A stretch of DNA of 64,000 bases from NCBI GenBank assembly GCA_963920575.1, contig OY986967.1, positions 1-64,000 of the forward strand, read 5' to 3'. Position numbers and translations under genes: made by a program. Shown piece by piece: positions 10,201 through 20,900 of the stretch. Every line of letters begins with the position of its first letter. The first letter of the stretch is position 1. Origin of the DNA: Narthecium ossifragum (taxonomy: Eukaryota > Streptophyta > Magnoliopsida > Dioscoreales > Nartheciaceae). The notes under the pieces are model-generated. The model made no database searches. It had not been told where the DNA came from and saw only the letters and a list, made by a program, of their open reading frames with translations.

Positions 10201-10628
10201 TCCCTTACCTTTGACCTGTGCCCCTTAGTTGCCAATGATTTGTGGAAAAACCCAGAATTCCTATCCCCATCTCTCACCCAGGACTTTCTGCGGTGTTGGG
10301 CACAATACACATCCTGCTGCACTTGATTCGCAACTATCAAGTTCTCAATCTCTCGCATCTGCTCTTCTTTTTCTTCTGATAAAGGCCCCTGCTCCTCTAG
10401 CATGTATAGGTGATGAAGAAGAGTAAAATAGCGTGCTTGATCGTTCATCAAATCGAAATTGTTCCCCCTGCTCCATGCCTTCACTGACCTGCGAACCTCT
10501 TTCAAGCGGCCTCTGAACACAAACTGCTCTGAACCATGACGGGGTCGGCTCCAAGCCCGCAACACAACATCACTAAACTGTGGTGTCCTCACCCAGAATT
10601 GTTCGAGTCTGAATGGCGAAGGCTCCAA
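7269..10628 (-). CDS. LINE ORF2 remnant: reverse transcriptase / zf-RVT / RNase H
   Basis: Open for 1,119 codons with no stop. Residues about 210-500 are the reverse transcriptase: 'KNKCPGPDGMPCEFYRQYWH', 'KDYRPISLCNVCYK', 'RGLRQGDPLSPYLFLL' and the catalytic FADD at 449-452. A Cys/His zf-RVT block ('SCPRCGYEDEDLEHLLFSC') lies near residues 840-870. The C-terminal RNase H has 'QVDASV', 'HAELMAILRAVELA' and 'VVESDS'. The nominal start is a TTG inside the truncated frame, so this is not a true protein start. The lack of any stop points to a fairly recent insertion. Without the endonuclease it cannot move by itself. Confidence 0.92.
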   Translation of the reverse strand: MEPSPFRLEQFWVRTPQFSDVVLRAWSRPRHGSEQFVFRGRLKEVRRSVKAWSRGNNFDLMNDQARYFTLLHHLYMLEEQGPLSEEKEEQMREIENLIVANQVQQDVYCAQHRRKSWVRDGDRNSGFFHKSLATKGHRSKVRDIKLEDGTKCESHEEIAAAFLRHYEGLWRRAGQCQSHMMLELPVLPAEDGAALVGAVTEEEIKTVLTRMGKNKCPGPDGMPCEFYRQYWHIVGSSLVKMIQHFFATNSMPSGWNDTFISFIPKRKNPRCIKDYRPISLCNVCYKLISGILAERLKPFLGQLVGRNQSAFIRGRSILDNIGVAQELLHNVRVAPKNSPLMAVKVDVRAAYDSVNWKFLCLVLERMGFPSRWTDWVLACVTTARFSLILNGRVVGHFRSRRGLRQGDPLSPYLFLLVQEVLAAVLRQPLLELEGVQYARGRLKVSHLLFADDCLFVSSASRVEAKKLANVLHRFRLLSGLEVSKEKSSVKFTPGTSARRRQKILDSLGYVEKEGPWRYLGAPLNVECLRQGDFNFLVDSVQAKLSSWTTLKLSEAGRVTLIQSVLQALPLFVMSAIPVPQAILNHIVRLIRGFLWQGKKGGLSTVSWEMVCRHKLEGGLGLRDLSRWQLALRMKRAAGLVEDKESLWSSVVRVKYGLMSPLPRRKPYAKCSMLWRSVCAASEVLRQGLFWPIAVNSNVQVFKDWWVQEGPLNRTPSLAILDEGLEDLEVCDLITYGVWDSLGLSILFHPSLSEAVREVSIEESITPVRPTWRWNKSGVVTTASCYQFLDSRSRCMVEEDDVKFWKGIWSVPAGPRPRFFLWRLAHGKVPTLSKLWDLCLASDKSCPRCGYEDEDLEHLLFSCGVARRVWAGVLQGLQGVLDQLSLPACFEILSRSSKLESICTLKSVVAYTIWILWKQRCCKVFGEEALGEDDMVRSILWQVKEFKLLNNKSRHIGRNVIDGGEGMRCQVDASVASLQHLAGLGIVCVGIEGVVLWDEASTVVANSVVHAELMAILRAVELAVNRGATKVVVESDSLFAVGMVEGKVPWIEQCIEVLCKIWSLAMKLISLQVLYIPRELNGLTDGVARQARMVSEVFSMELELSDADVDEFGLYGHQVT

Positions 10629-10650
10629 GCCCGCAACACAACATCACTAA
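10547..10650. repeat. 30-bp direct duplication at the LINE 5' end
   Basis: Positions 10547-10576 and 10621-10650 are identical (GGCTCCAAGCCCGCAACACA and ten more bases), period 74. The inner copy is in the reading frame (the FSDVVLRAWS peptide); the outer copy is the last LINE sequence before flanking DNA. Confidence 0.9.
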
Positions 10651-10963
10651 TGTAAAAGATATGGGACACAGTAGCGTGCAGCAATCGTAGGCATCCAAAC
10701 CACCATTAAAACGAACACATGTAGATAAGAATGTTACTATGTCATTCACAGTAGTCCAAAAACACATGGCAAAAGAGGTTTTAATCCGAATTGATCATGT
10801 CAACATATCTTCTAACTGTACAAAAACCTTATCCTCACAAGTACAAAGGAAACTCTATTACATCACCAATTCGCTGTATTTAAACAGCACTGCTCAAATT
10901 TTATGCAGATTGGCGCACTTGTTATAGGGATAAGAGGGCAGGATTATTGCTTGATTCCATCAC

Positions 10964-11541
10964 TCATGCAGCTTTTCTAGATTTCCCTTCGTTCGGCTTG
11001 GGAATCTTTCTGTATTCGTAGTTGTAGATGTCAACCTTCTCTTTTAGAGTCTGTGAAAGAGAAGTCGCCATCAGCAAAGGAGTAACTAGTGAAAAAGCTT
11101 CATCAAATGATGGTCAAAAAACCCACTCACTTTGAGTTCCTCTTCCAAAGAGAACTTTTTGGGCTTATAGCCCTCCATAGGTCCTGTTCTTGACAGTGCT
11201 TTGGTCGATTCAATTATCTCCCATTCAATGTCATCTTTCTCCTTGGTTACTTCTTTACTGCATTATAAAGACGAACAACTCTTTGGAGCTAAGACGAATA
11301 ACAGGGACGGTCAATAGTAAGCCAAGTCAAGCATGATGGAATTGAATATAACTTACCTGCCTTTTATGAGATGAGCCAGGCCAAATGACCCTAGCACTGT
11401 GAGTGAAATAAGTGGAAGGCCATATCGAATAAAAGGGGACTTCCTTCCCCATCTCTTAAACTGAGAGGTTGTATGCAAAACTTTACCAGAAGATTCCAAT
11501 TGACCAACCTTGCAAAATAAGTTCATCTTTGGTTCCATCAT
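10964..11541 (-). CDS. COX16: Cytochrome c oxidase assembly protein COX16
   Basis: Three coding exons on the minus strand: 11357-11541, 11131-11257 and 10964-11050. All introns are GT-AG and the frame is continuous, giving 132 aa. Residues about 37-60 form the single transmembrane helix ([20 protein letters not shown]), preceded by the family motif 'WGRKSPF'. Then come '[19 protein letters not shown]' and 'EEELK', with a basic C-terminus '[18 protein letters not shown]'. COX16 acts in the mitochondrial inner membrane in assembly of complex IV around COX2 (family knowledge). Two adjacent ATGs open the frame (11541 and 11538); I took the first. Leader exons further upstream are likely but not resolved. 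Confidence 0.9.
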
Positions 11542-13190
11542 CTTAACTGCTTATACCAACACAGGATATAATAGTCGATAGAAGAGTAATGGAACAAGAA
11601 AATTGAGAAAATGAGCATCCACTCTAACTATGGCATTCTTATAGAAAAGATTCAAAAGAGCACCTCTGCAAAAAAAAATTCAAATACCTTTATACAGTTT
11701 TAAAGAGGTTGGAGACCAAGAAATCAGCTCATCAGTGTGAAACAAGCCAATTCAGAAGACATTTTTCTTGATTTGCATGGTTAGACCAATATTAGGCAAC
11801 AAAAATTCCTTGCAACTAGGAAGGAATAATGTAATCTACACTGAGTCTCAGGATAATCAATTTGAACTTGAACAAAGTTTGGTAGTCAGAGTTGCTATGT
11901 GCTCAGCCTGCATTTTTTATATTGAAGTCTAATTGTCTCTATGTCAGGGATCATCAAAAGCATCTATTCATGACATCTCTTATCAAATATTTGCTGCTTT
12001 GCATACAAACTCTGCAGGCTATCTCACTCATTATAATATGAGCAGGACTGTTTTATACCCTAAGAACTATTAGAAACAACAGACTACACACCTGAAATAT
12101 GAATAACATTCTGTAGATTTGTTTCCACCGAAATGGTTTTCTAGGTTGTAGCCTTTCAACAACAAATTCCTATCCCCAAAATAAGGCACAAAGGGTAGAT
12201 ACAATTTCAACCCCAAGTCCATTGCTTCCTGAGTATCTACTTATGTACAGGTGATCTTTCGACTCACCAAATTATGCTAAAACATATACAAACCAAGCAT
12301 TAAATGAGAGTTTATGTTTCTCCATCATAACAAGATAACCAGAAGCTCCATCAAAGCTAAAAGATTATCAGGCTTCTGGAGCTCAAAGATTTGCGATACT
12401 GCTCCTTGAATCATGGGATTCTATTCCAATAAGCAATTAGTCGGAAAAAGCATAAACACCTAGCAACTACATTATGACCTCGATTACGCCTGAAAACTCA
12501 AATCATAACCAAGAATTTAAGAATTGATAAGCACTCTCGGCATCTATCACTCGTGAGACCCAAATATCACACCAATCCAGGGTTCTATGCATACAAAAGT
12601 GCCATCGAGACGAAAAAGAGAGACGTTTGGGGCCTTAGATCTTAGAATATCGCAATAACATGCTGGCAGTTGCGAAAAGCTTGGCAACCATAGATATCGA
12701 CAAATCATATGCGAGAAGCAAATAACCCTGAAAGCCTCACACAAGAATATAACAGAAGTAATTTTTGTTTGCTAAAAGAGGATGAGGACTCGTACCAACT
12801 GCTTGCGAGCGAGAGAGAGGGTCGTTGTCGAGCTGGAGATGTGAGCCGGGAGAAAAAGGAAGGAGGGAACAAACGCAGGTCCGGTCGCGGAGATGAGATG
12901 ATTTTAGATCATGCTACACAATCCAAAACATTCATGCTAGCGGTGTCAGTCGGCGCGATTCACTGGAGACCCCAATCAAACAAAGGAAAGCTCTAGGTAA
13001 CGAGCCGTACACGAGCGGCGGGCATGCGAGGAGTGGGCGGACGATGGTGTCGCTGGACGTGGGTGTGGGTCCTGCTTTGAGGGTGCCCGTATGCGCCACA
13101 CCCACGTCCAGCTAGCGGAACGGGGGCTGGATCCTCCTTGTGGCGGCCTACTATGAAGAAATTAAGGGCCGCAGCCTGCAGGCTTCTTGA
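11542..13190. other. COX16 upstream region with a GC-rich hairpin
   Basis: No second protein gene is seen. It probably holds the COX16 leader and promoter. A perfect 17-bp inverted repeat (GCTGGACGTGGGTGTGG at 13052-13068 and its complement at 13096-13112, 27-nt loop) lies in the GC-rich part. Confidence 0.45.
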
Positions 13191-13942
13191 TCAAGATTCA
13201 ACGACTGTGATTAGTTTGTAAGGTGGTGGTGGTGTTGAAGGAAGTCCGAAGGCGGACTCCGGCGGCGCCGTTTCGGCGAGAGGGAGGACGGGATCGACCG
13301 CGATGGTGGCTTCAGGCAGCGGCTTCGCGAGGACGATGTCCGGCAGGGTACGGGAGAACTCAAGGAGAGAAGAGAAGAGGGAGGGCGGCGCAGGCAGTTT
13401 CTGTCCGGCAAGGCTTGCGGGGGAAGAAAGGAAGGTGGCACGGGTCTTCGACGAGGGAAGCGGGTCGGAAGGCACCGTGGGAGGAGAGGGAGCTCAGCCA
13501 GAGTAAAAACTCTCAATCAATCAAAAAAAAAAAAAAATTCGTGAACCATCTTTTAAATCACTAGCAGCTATGCAGCTATTACACTTCAAGACTCTAATTT
13601 TGGTCCTATTTTATCCTTGGTCATAAGTGTTCATCCAAAAATGAGAAGTCGAATCTTTTTTAGCACTCAAAAGAACTATCAGATTAAGTATCAAATATTT
13701 TGATCAAATGCACAAAGGCCCATATTAGTGTTCCACTAATCAGTATAGGTCATCGTAACAATCTATAAAACCAGCCAATAAACTCATAAGCTCCCTATGA
13801 TAAGTTCCCTATGATGAGATTTAGGTAGATTCCACATATCGACGAACCTCTCCCTTATATTAACAAATTGAAATGTCGATTTCTCTTCAAAACCTTTTCT
13901 TTCTATTATCAGATGGTCATAAGTGGCTACTGAATATTTCAT
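13191..13942. other. GC-rich open block then AT-rich intergenic DNA
   Basis: From 13191 to 13560 three frames are open at once (for example a Pro/Ser/Leu-rich 94-aa minus frame). This could be the remains of a transit-peptide-coding exon, but there is no conserved domain, so I do not call a gene. From 13560 to 13942 I see nothing. Confidence 0.35.
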
Positions 13943-14864
13943 TTACCATACCAATACTTTTTTTTTGATTAGATAAGCCCAAAGGCTGGATTACAAAAGT
14001 AGACAATCAGATGTCCACAACGGCCCACCGAGCCCCCGCGATAGAGCGGCTAAGTTCTGCTCCCTGGGAACATGTACAAAGCAAGAAGAGATAAATTGGG
14101 AGGACAGCCACCAGATAGGTTTCAAAACCTCCGCCAATTCACGTGGCCACTCAAATCTACCATTTATATAACCAATGCCGAGAAGAGAGTCTGATTCAAC
14201 AATGACCGACGGCATTCCACGCCTTCTTGCCTCCTGGAGCCCCCCGTGAATTGCCTTCAACTCGGCCTCCACAACCGAGTTTGCTTGTATATGTCCCTGC
14301 CAACTCCAAACTGGTGGATCCCCTGATGCATCGAAACAGACAACACCTAGCCCCGCCACCCCATTGCTAAAGGCCGCATCCGTTTGAATAAGTGGAGAAG
14401 GAGGGCGAGGATGTACAATCGCTACCGGCGAGCGACAATTCCTTGGCCGACGATTAGTTATGCGAAATTCCTTGACCTGGCGGCCAATGAGTTTCGACAG
14501 TTGGGTCGGAGTACTGCGAGGTTCACCAAAAACAATATTATTCCTTTCTTTCCACAACCACCACAAAGTGTATCCGACCACACACTTCCATTCATCTAGG
14601 CCCGCCCTTGGAGAAACAGCGAACAGGTCCCAGCACCCATCCACACTTGGCGACAACTCCCTTCCACCATCAACCTTCGCCCAGACTTCTAGAGCAAAAC
14701 CACAAAAAAAGAAGAGGTGATCTGGGGTCTCAACGGCCAGACCACACCTCGGGCATGAAGGAGTCGGAACAGAGCTATACTGCCACAGGGACGAAGCCGT
14801 CGGAATTCTCCCATGGAAGAGGCGCCAGAGAAAAAAGAGGATTCTAGGATTACCATACCAATAC
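13943..14864 (-). mobile_element. 5'-truncated LINE (zf-RVT + RNase H) with perfect 15-bp TSD
   Basis: The insert proper is 13958-14849. The 15-bp target-site duplication TTACCATACCAATAC is at 13943-13957 and 14850-14864. On the minus strand it begins within the zf-RVT region ('SCPRCGLAVETPDHLFFFCG'), continues through an uninterrupted RNase H ('LIQTDAAFSNGVAGLGVVCF', 'VVEAELKAIHGGL', 'VIVESDSL', 'HVPREQNLAA') and ends in a short poly-A. A perfect TSD and intact frame mark a young copy. Confidence 0.95.
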
Positions 14865-17800
14865 GAACTAACTCTAATATTTCACTAACAACATGCTCCA
14901 CATTAATAAAAGATCTGCCATCAAGCTATTAAAGAATGCATACGTTTACAATATGAAAATAAATAGACCCCACAGATTAGCCGAAATACGCGGAAGCAGA
15001 GATATAAAATAAATCAAACATACACAAGAAGGAAGACACACGGTTTTTAATGTGGAAAAGCCCTCACTGGGAAAAAACCACAGATCCAATGCAGGACCAG
15101 GCGAAACCAATCCACTAAAAACCAAGAGTACCGTTTACACAAGTTATGACGAACTCACTGTACCAACTCCTCACGTACACATGCCGTCCTGGAACTTGTT
15201 TGACTCCTCGAAGCACGGCCCGCAACTCTTGTTTTCTTGATGAATCGCCTCCACACGATCTTCAACTGTTTTTCAACACGTCTTCTCCCTTAGACGGCAG
15301 CCATCAAGCTCTTCACAACACTCTCTCTTTTCTCCCTCAACCGGGCCTCTCTCTCTTGTCTCTCTTTTCAGTCAACGCAATCAGTCACCGTAATTCCCTC
15401 TTCCTTCTCTATCTCTCACTTCTGCACACCCATCTCTCTTCTTCTCTGTTACTCAGCCGCACATCTCCCACTTTTCTCTCTATTTCTCTTTCTTCACAAC
15501 CGGTCAATGCATATGCTTCCCTGAGTTCCCTCACAGCCGGTCAAATCACATCCACCTCTCCTCTTCTTTTTCTCACACTATTCCTCAGCCGCTCTCTCTT
15601 CTCTCTATCTTTTTCACCGGCCAGCCCTCTCCTCTGTTCCTCTGTTCTTCATCACCGCCGAGAGCCCTCTCTCCCTCTGTTCTATTCCTCTCTCCGTTTT
15701 CGTGGCCGCCAACACCAATTCTGCCATCTCCATATGAGCAGCTAGGCATCCTCCTTCAGCCGTCCGATCATCCTTCTCTCAAGTTCCAATCCAACGACAG
15801 TGATTAACTTGACTCGATTAGCATGTAATTGATCCAAATTTGCCTCAATTAGTCTTGTATGAATCATAATACAAATTTAATTAATTTTAAAATTAAATCA
15901 ACAAAATTATCAATAAATAGGGAATCTAGACATGATTCCTTACACAATAATTTCCAAGCCTCAAAAGGTCATGATAAGTGTAAGAAAATCTCAAAGCTTA
16001 TTTTGTAAAATAATTAATTCTAGTATATCTTACACACCCAACTTACATGAAAATCATGCACCTCCAATGGCAAACAATTAGCAACGATTCGGTATCCCTT
16101 GGCATGTTAAATATGCTAAGAACTCTCCTATGAAAGGAGGGATTGAGGTGATTACCTCAGATTACACTGCAACTTAGAATAGGATAGGGGCACTCCTGAG
16201 AACTTGTGTATAGCTTACTCAATAACCTGGTAATAACCAAGAAAACATGTCAGCCACTCGTAACTGGTGAAACGAAAGACAACAAAAGACCAGCAGCAAT
16301 AGAAAGAATGAGAGACAAAGGAAAAAAGGAGAGGAAAAAAAAAAAAAAAATCGGAGAACAAATGTATGATCAGCATTGAAACTCGGTTTTATCACCCTAG
16401 CATTAGGCCTGCAGTCCTGATTACCTACTCATTACATCAATATGCGTGAAAGAAGAATAGGCCTTATCACAAGGATTATATGTATTACATATGATATATC
16501 CACAAAAATACTGCAAAAAAAAGACAAATGAGAGCTATAAACTTGAACATGAAACGTGCGACTGACAATCATTTGCACAAGAGCATCACATCCTTACCAA
16601 CCACATACATTGGCAACATTGAATCCTCATTCCCATGTATTGGTTTTAATTCCTGTCCCCATTTTAGACAGGAGAATACAAATGAGAGGGAAAAAAAGTC
16701 CTGGATTGTAATACCTGACACATGAAGTGGTTAGTTTATGTGAATTAGCCTTCATTTATTATGAGAATCCCATTCTGCCCCATCATGGAATCCAAAAACA
16801 TTTTAGTCACACATATCCCCACATGCTTTGCATAGAGATCAATGTATCAGAATTTCAAAGAAGGCAAATTCCTGTACTGCATAGGCCAATTCCTGTATCT
16901 ATACCTCATACAACCACTATTGGAGCTCCAGAATTTCAAAGTAGCATGTACCGAGCTTGTAGATGCCCAAGTCCCATATAGTTACGAAACCCCTTCTCCG
17001 AAGGAGCTCTAAATATCGTCCCCACTGACAAAACTGACCCCCATGGGAGGATTCATAGCTCTTACATTAATCGAGCCAATGGGTCCATTTCATTTCTAGG
17101 AGTGATGGAGGCTTGTTACCTATCCCTCATCATTTGCCTTTTGTCTCGGGCACATGTAGGTGCTGAAATCGAACAATAGAGCACCAAGTGATTTAAGCTT
17201 TTCATCGTACCCAGAATTGATAAAACTAGGTCAATTATGCAAATAAATCCAACTAATTAGGCTTGCAATATCTGCCACCGCAGCTGTTGTCACCCCTAAC
17301 TTTATCAAGAGTATCAAAATAGCCTTTAAGTCCTCCATTAGAAGAACACTCTCATTCTACGCTTAGTCAATATTTGCAAAGGCTTCTAGATGAACTCTAG
17401 TAAACATGTCCAGACTTCTCTTCCACTACCAATAGCATGACTCCTGCGTACTCTAGTGGGAACGTGCATACATTAAGATCTAGATTATCAACAATCACTG
17501 CCAATATTACATAAATAATACAACCATGAGCCAACTGAGAGCTATATAAATCCCTTCCAAAAACCATTTTGTAGTTTCCATCATAAAACACTTCAATTTC
17601 GAGCAAAACAGATTTCAACGTTAGTTTACTATTTTCCTGAGAGCCAATGAGACAAAATTCACTTCTATATCCCTACTACCTCCAAATCTTTGAATCATCC
17701 TCGAGAAATGACTTGCAAACTTCGGTAATGCTACCATGTTCCAAAAAGGCATCACCACAATTTCACCGATGAGAAGTCAAAGGAGAATGGGAATTGATGG

Positions 17801-17974
17801 GGGGAGAGAGCTTTTGAATAGGCAGAGAATCCAAACATGGCCGTTCTGCTTTCTTTGACTAAAATTACAGGATAATGGCAGCTTACTACGCAATAAATTA
17901 GCTTGGGTACCAGCAAGCAACAAAATACAACATTATTGCTTATGTCACCTTAAAACACGATGTTTCTGGTGATC
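14865..17974. other. Intergenic; possible old retrotransposon relic, pyrimidine-rich tract
   Basis: About 14985-15250 contains TGTGGAAAAGCCCTCACTGG with a following GGGAAAAAACCAC, wording I associate with plant retroelement leaders/LTRs, but no LTR pair or protein domain is visible. 15290-15740 is CT-rich (CTCTCTTT runs), and its 199-aa open frame is low-complexity Ser/Leu. 15840-17974 is AT-rich with no supportable gene. Confidence 0.35.
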
Positions 17975-20900
17975 TCACATCTTCTGAATAACTCTAAGCT
18001 TTGCACTTCTACACCTGCAATTCAAGCTCTCTTCTTCATGAGAAGGTGTTATTGGTCGTTTTGTAAGAATTATTCCATTCTTTCCCAGAACTCTCTGTCC
18101 ACTCCATGTTTCTCCAATACAAAACTCATCCTTCTTCGAAGCTGTAGTTTCCTTTCCATCCATTATACTCCTGTCAATGAGGTCGAGAAAAGTCTGCTTT
18201 ACAATCCTGTCTTCCAGACTGTGGAAGGTGATAATAGCAAGGCGACCACCAGGGGAAAGGCAATCAAAGCAGGCATAGATTGCATCTTCTAGGGTCTGGA
18301 GTTCATCATTTACAGCTATTCTTAATGCTTGAAACACCCGCGTAACAGTCTTAATCCATCCTTGCCTTCCTGCACTTCAATTTGTAAAAAGTATAATGTG
18401 AGAGTCGTTAAACATCGAGTATTCAGTAACCAGTTCGATGGATAGCTGACAGGAAGAAGAGACCCATATAGGGAGGGTTTGTTAAACATTGAACATTCTT
18501 TAACCAGTTTGATGGATAGCTGACAGAAAGAAGAGAACCATTGAGGGAGAGTACTCAAACTTCAGATGGATATTTCTTTCCCTCGTGTCGAGCGGGATGC
18601 AATTTTGCTCACACTGAAATCTCCCGTACTTATCTTCCCTCTTAGAGGTCAGGATTTGGACACTTGGCTCAACTAAACCAAATATATATATAAGCAATAG
18701 ACTAGATTATTCATTATTTGAATCAAGAACATTTACCAGCAAGCCCAATGTATTGCTACTAAATAAACTGCTATTCATGATTTGAATCGAGCACATATAC
18801 AAATTATGTCACTGTTCCATTTATCTAGGTGAAGGTCATGCCATGCACATATCTGAAGCAGATGATCATTCAACAGGAGCTGCAAATGATTCAAATCTTA
18901 CCTCCTGATTTGGCAGAGGTTCTTCGCACAAGACTAACAAGTTCGCCAGTTGAATGCAGGCCACCACTCTCACGAGCCACCATGATCTTTCTTTGAAGAG
19001 TACGCCAGTTGTTTTCCTCCCCATAATCACGCAGGATTCGTCCCACTTCCTCCTCGGGCCAGGAGTTTAAAATGTCATCTGCTTTCAGATTGGCCTGTAA
19101 CAACTTGTTCTGTTAGTCAAACACAAGATGCTCTTTAGGCTCTACAGAACTAGTATATACAGAACCTGTGATGACGAGCACATGGTCGATAACCTCCTCC
19201 ATAAAAAAACAAAATGAGAATTCATGCGGGAAAAGACAAGAGTCAACGAGAAATGGCCGTTTAATCAATTGAAACCAACTTGTCAATTTTGGGGACGAGT
19301 GGTTGTTCAAGCAAGTTTTAAACAAGCTCCTCTATTGGAGGTCTCGAGCTCTATCGTCCAACTCTGCTCACCAAATTTATACGACCTTAATGTATAACTA
19401 ATTGGATGCTCCTCTTATGATTATTTCTTTTCCATTTCCCTAGTTTAAAGATCACAAAGACGAGAGATCCTGATATAGACAAAAATAGCTTTTTCCTGTT
19501 GCACATGGGAGCCAAAGGTCGAAGAACTTCAAAGGAACTCAAGAAGTCAAATGTAATAAGGAGACATTGCAAAAGATGTAATGCATGACTTCATGAAGGC
19601 GAGGGAAGTAATTCACATCATTAATTGCTCCTCTTACGACAATAATAACCTATCTTTCTGGGAAAAGGCACCAAAAACATAATCATGTAGCTCACTCTCA
19701 TAGAATATGTCATTGTTCCATTACGAGTTATGCATACAACGAAGAGAATGTCATTCAACATTCAACTTCCAAAAGCAAATCCATGACTATTACATGGATC
19801 TGAATAATTTCACCAAAAATTCATGCATCCATGAAAGTATGTAGATCTGAATATTTTCACCAACAATGCATGCACTATGAGCTAGGGTTGAGGGGGGGGG
19901 GGGGGGGGGGCAGAGAGACAGAGAGGCATGCATTCTTCATATGTATATATGTTTATATATGGACACACGCAGAGAGAGATACATTTAGTTAATTTGGAGA
20001 AGAAAACAACACAATTCTCACAATACTAAAAGACATGAAGCTTGCTAGACATGAAACTTGGCTCGGTGCTATACAAGCAAAGGCTGGGAGCTATTTCAGT
20101 TCACATTATCCCGCAATATAATACTATGTAAACAAGAGTCTTAAATAATCAAAGTACTGCCATGTTTAGAAATACTAGATCGTGGATGCTTTTCTTGACA
20201 TTTAGGACGAAATAATTTCATTGTGCAACTCAAGTAACTATGGTTGTACAACTTTTGACCATCTGCAGGAAGAAACATGAGTATGTGTTACATAACTGCT
20301 TTTCCATATAATACAGTTGTCTTTCTTTGCTGAATTGCTCCCCAGATCTATGCAAATCTTATACCCAAAGCCCGCGTAAGATTGTAAGATCTCATTGAAA
20401 GTGCAGAAGTTTCATCCCATCCTGCTAACTGCTCTAAGTCGCCCAAAAATCACTCTCATAACTTCCTGAGAGACAATGCAATGGACTACCAATGTGATAA
20501 GCTACCTTAGTATTATTGATCCTTAGTGCCTGATTTTCATTGCCAAAGTTTTTTTGGTTGATTCTTATTGACTAATTTTCATTGCCAAACTCTTTTGGGC
20601 ATGTTGTCATATATCAGACCTGATCGATCACTCAAACTGCTTCAAGTGCACAGTAACTCAATCCAAACAGATCCTGGACAGATTAAATGGACTGCCAATT
20701 TGGCCAATGCACATGTTAAGTAAGTACATAATTTAACCGCTTTCACAAAAGTAGCAACTTCCACCAGGGACAACAAGTTCCTATTGTAGATGAAAATTTT
20801 ATAAAAAAAATTGAGAAATAATTTGGCTACATTTCTCCTTCTGAAAATCTCCCTCGTATCACCAGGTGCAGCAGTGTCTTGTTAAGTGAATGCACAAACC

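Larger units (their letters stand above)
7201..10650 (-). mobile_element. 5'-truncated L1-type LINE with long open RT frame
   Basis: Read on the minus strand, the element ends in a 13-base poly-A (T run at 7201-7213) and encodes reverse transcriptase, zinc-finger-RVT and RNase H domains. The endonuclease part and ORF1 are missing, so insertion was 5'-truncated at about 10650. A 30-bp direct duplication sits exactly at that 5' end. I could not find matching target-site duplications at the two ends. Confidence 0.9.

Noticed and set aside
13191..13564. Overlapping open frames on both strands
   Set aside because: GC-rich, low-complexity sequence with no domain and no support for a start or splice sites.
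15146..15745. 199-aa Ser/Leu-rich plus-strand frame
   Set aside because: Encoded by a CT-rich tract; composition explains the lack of stops.
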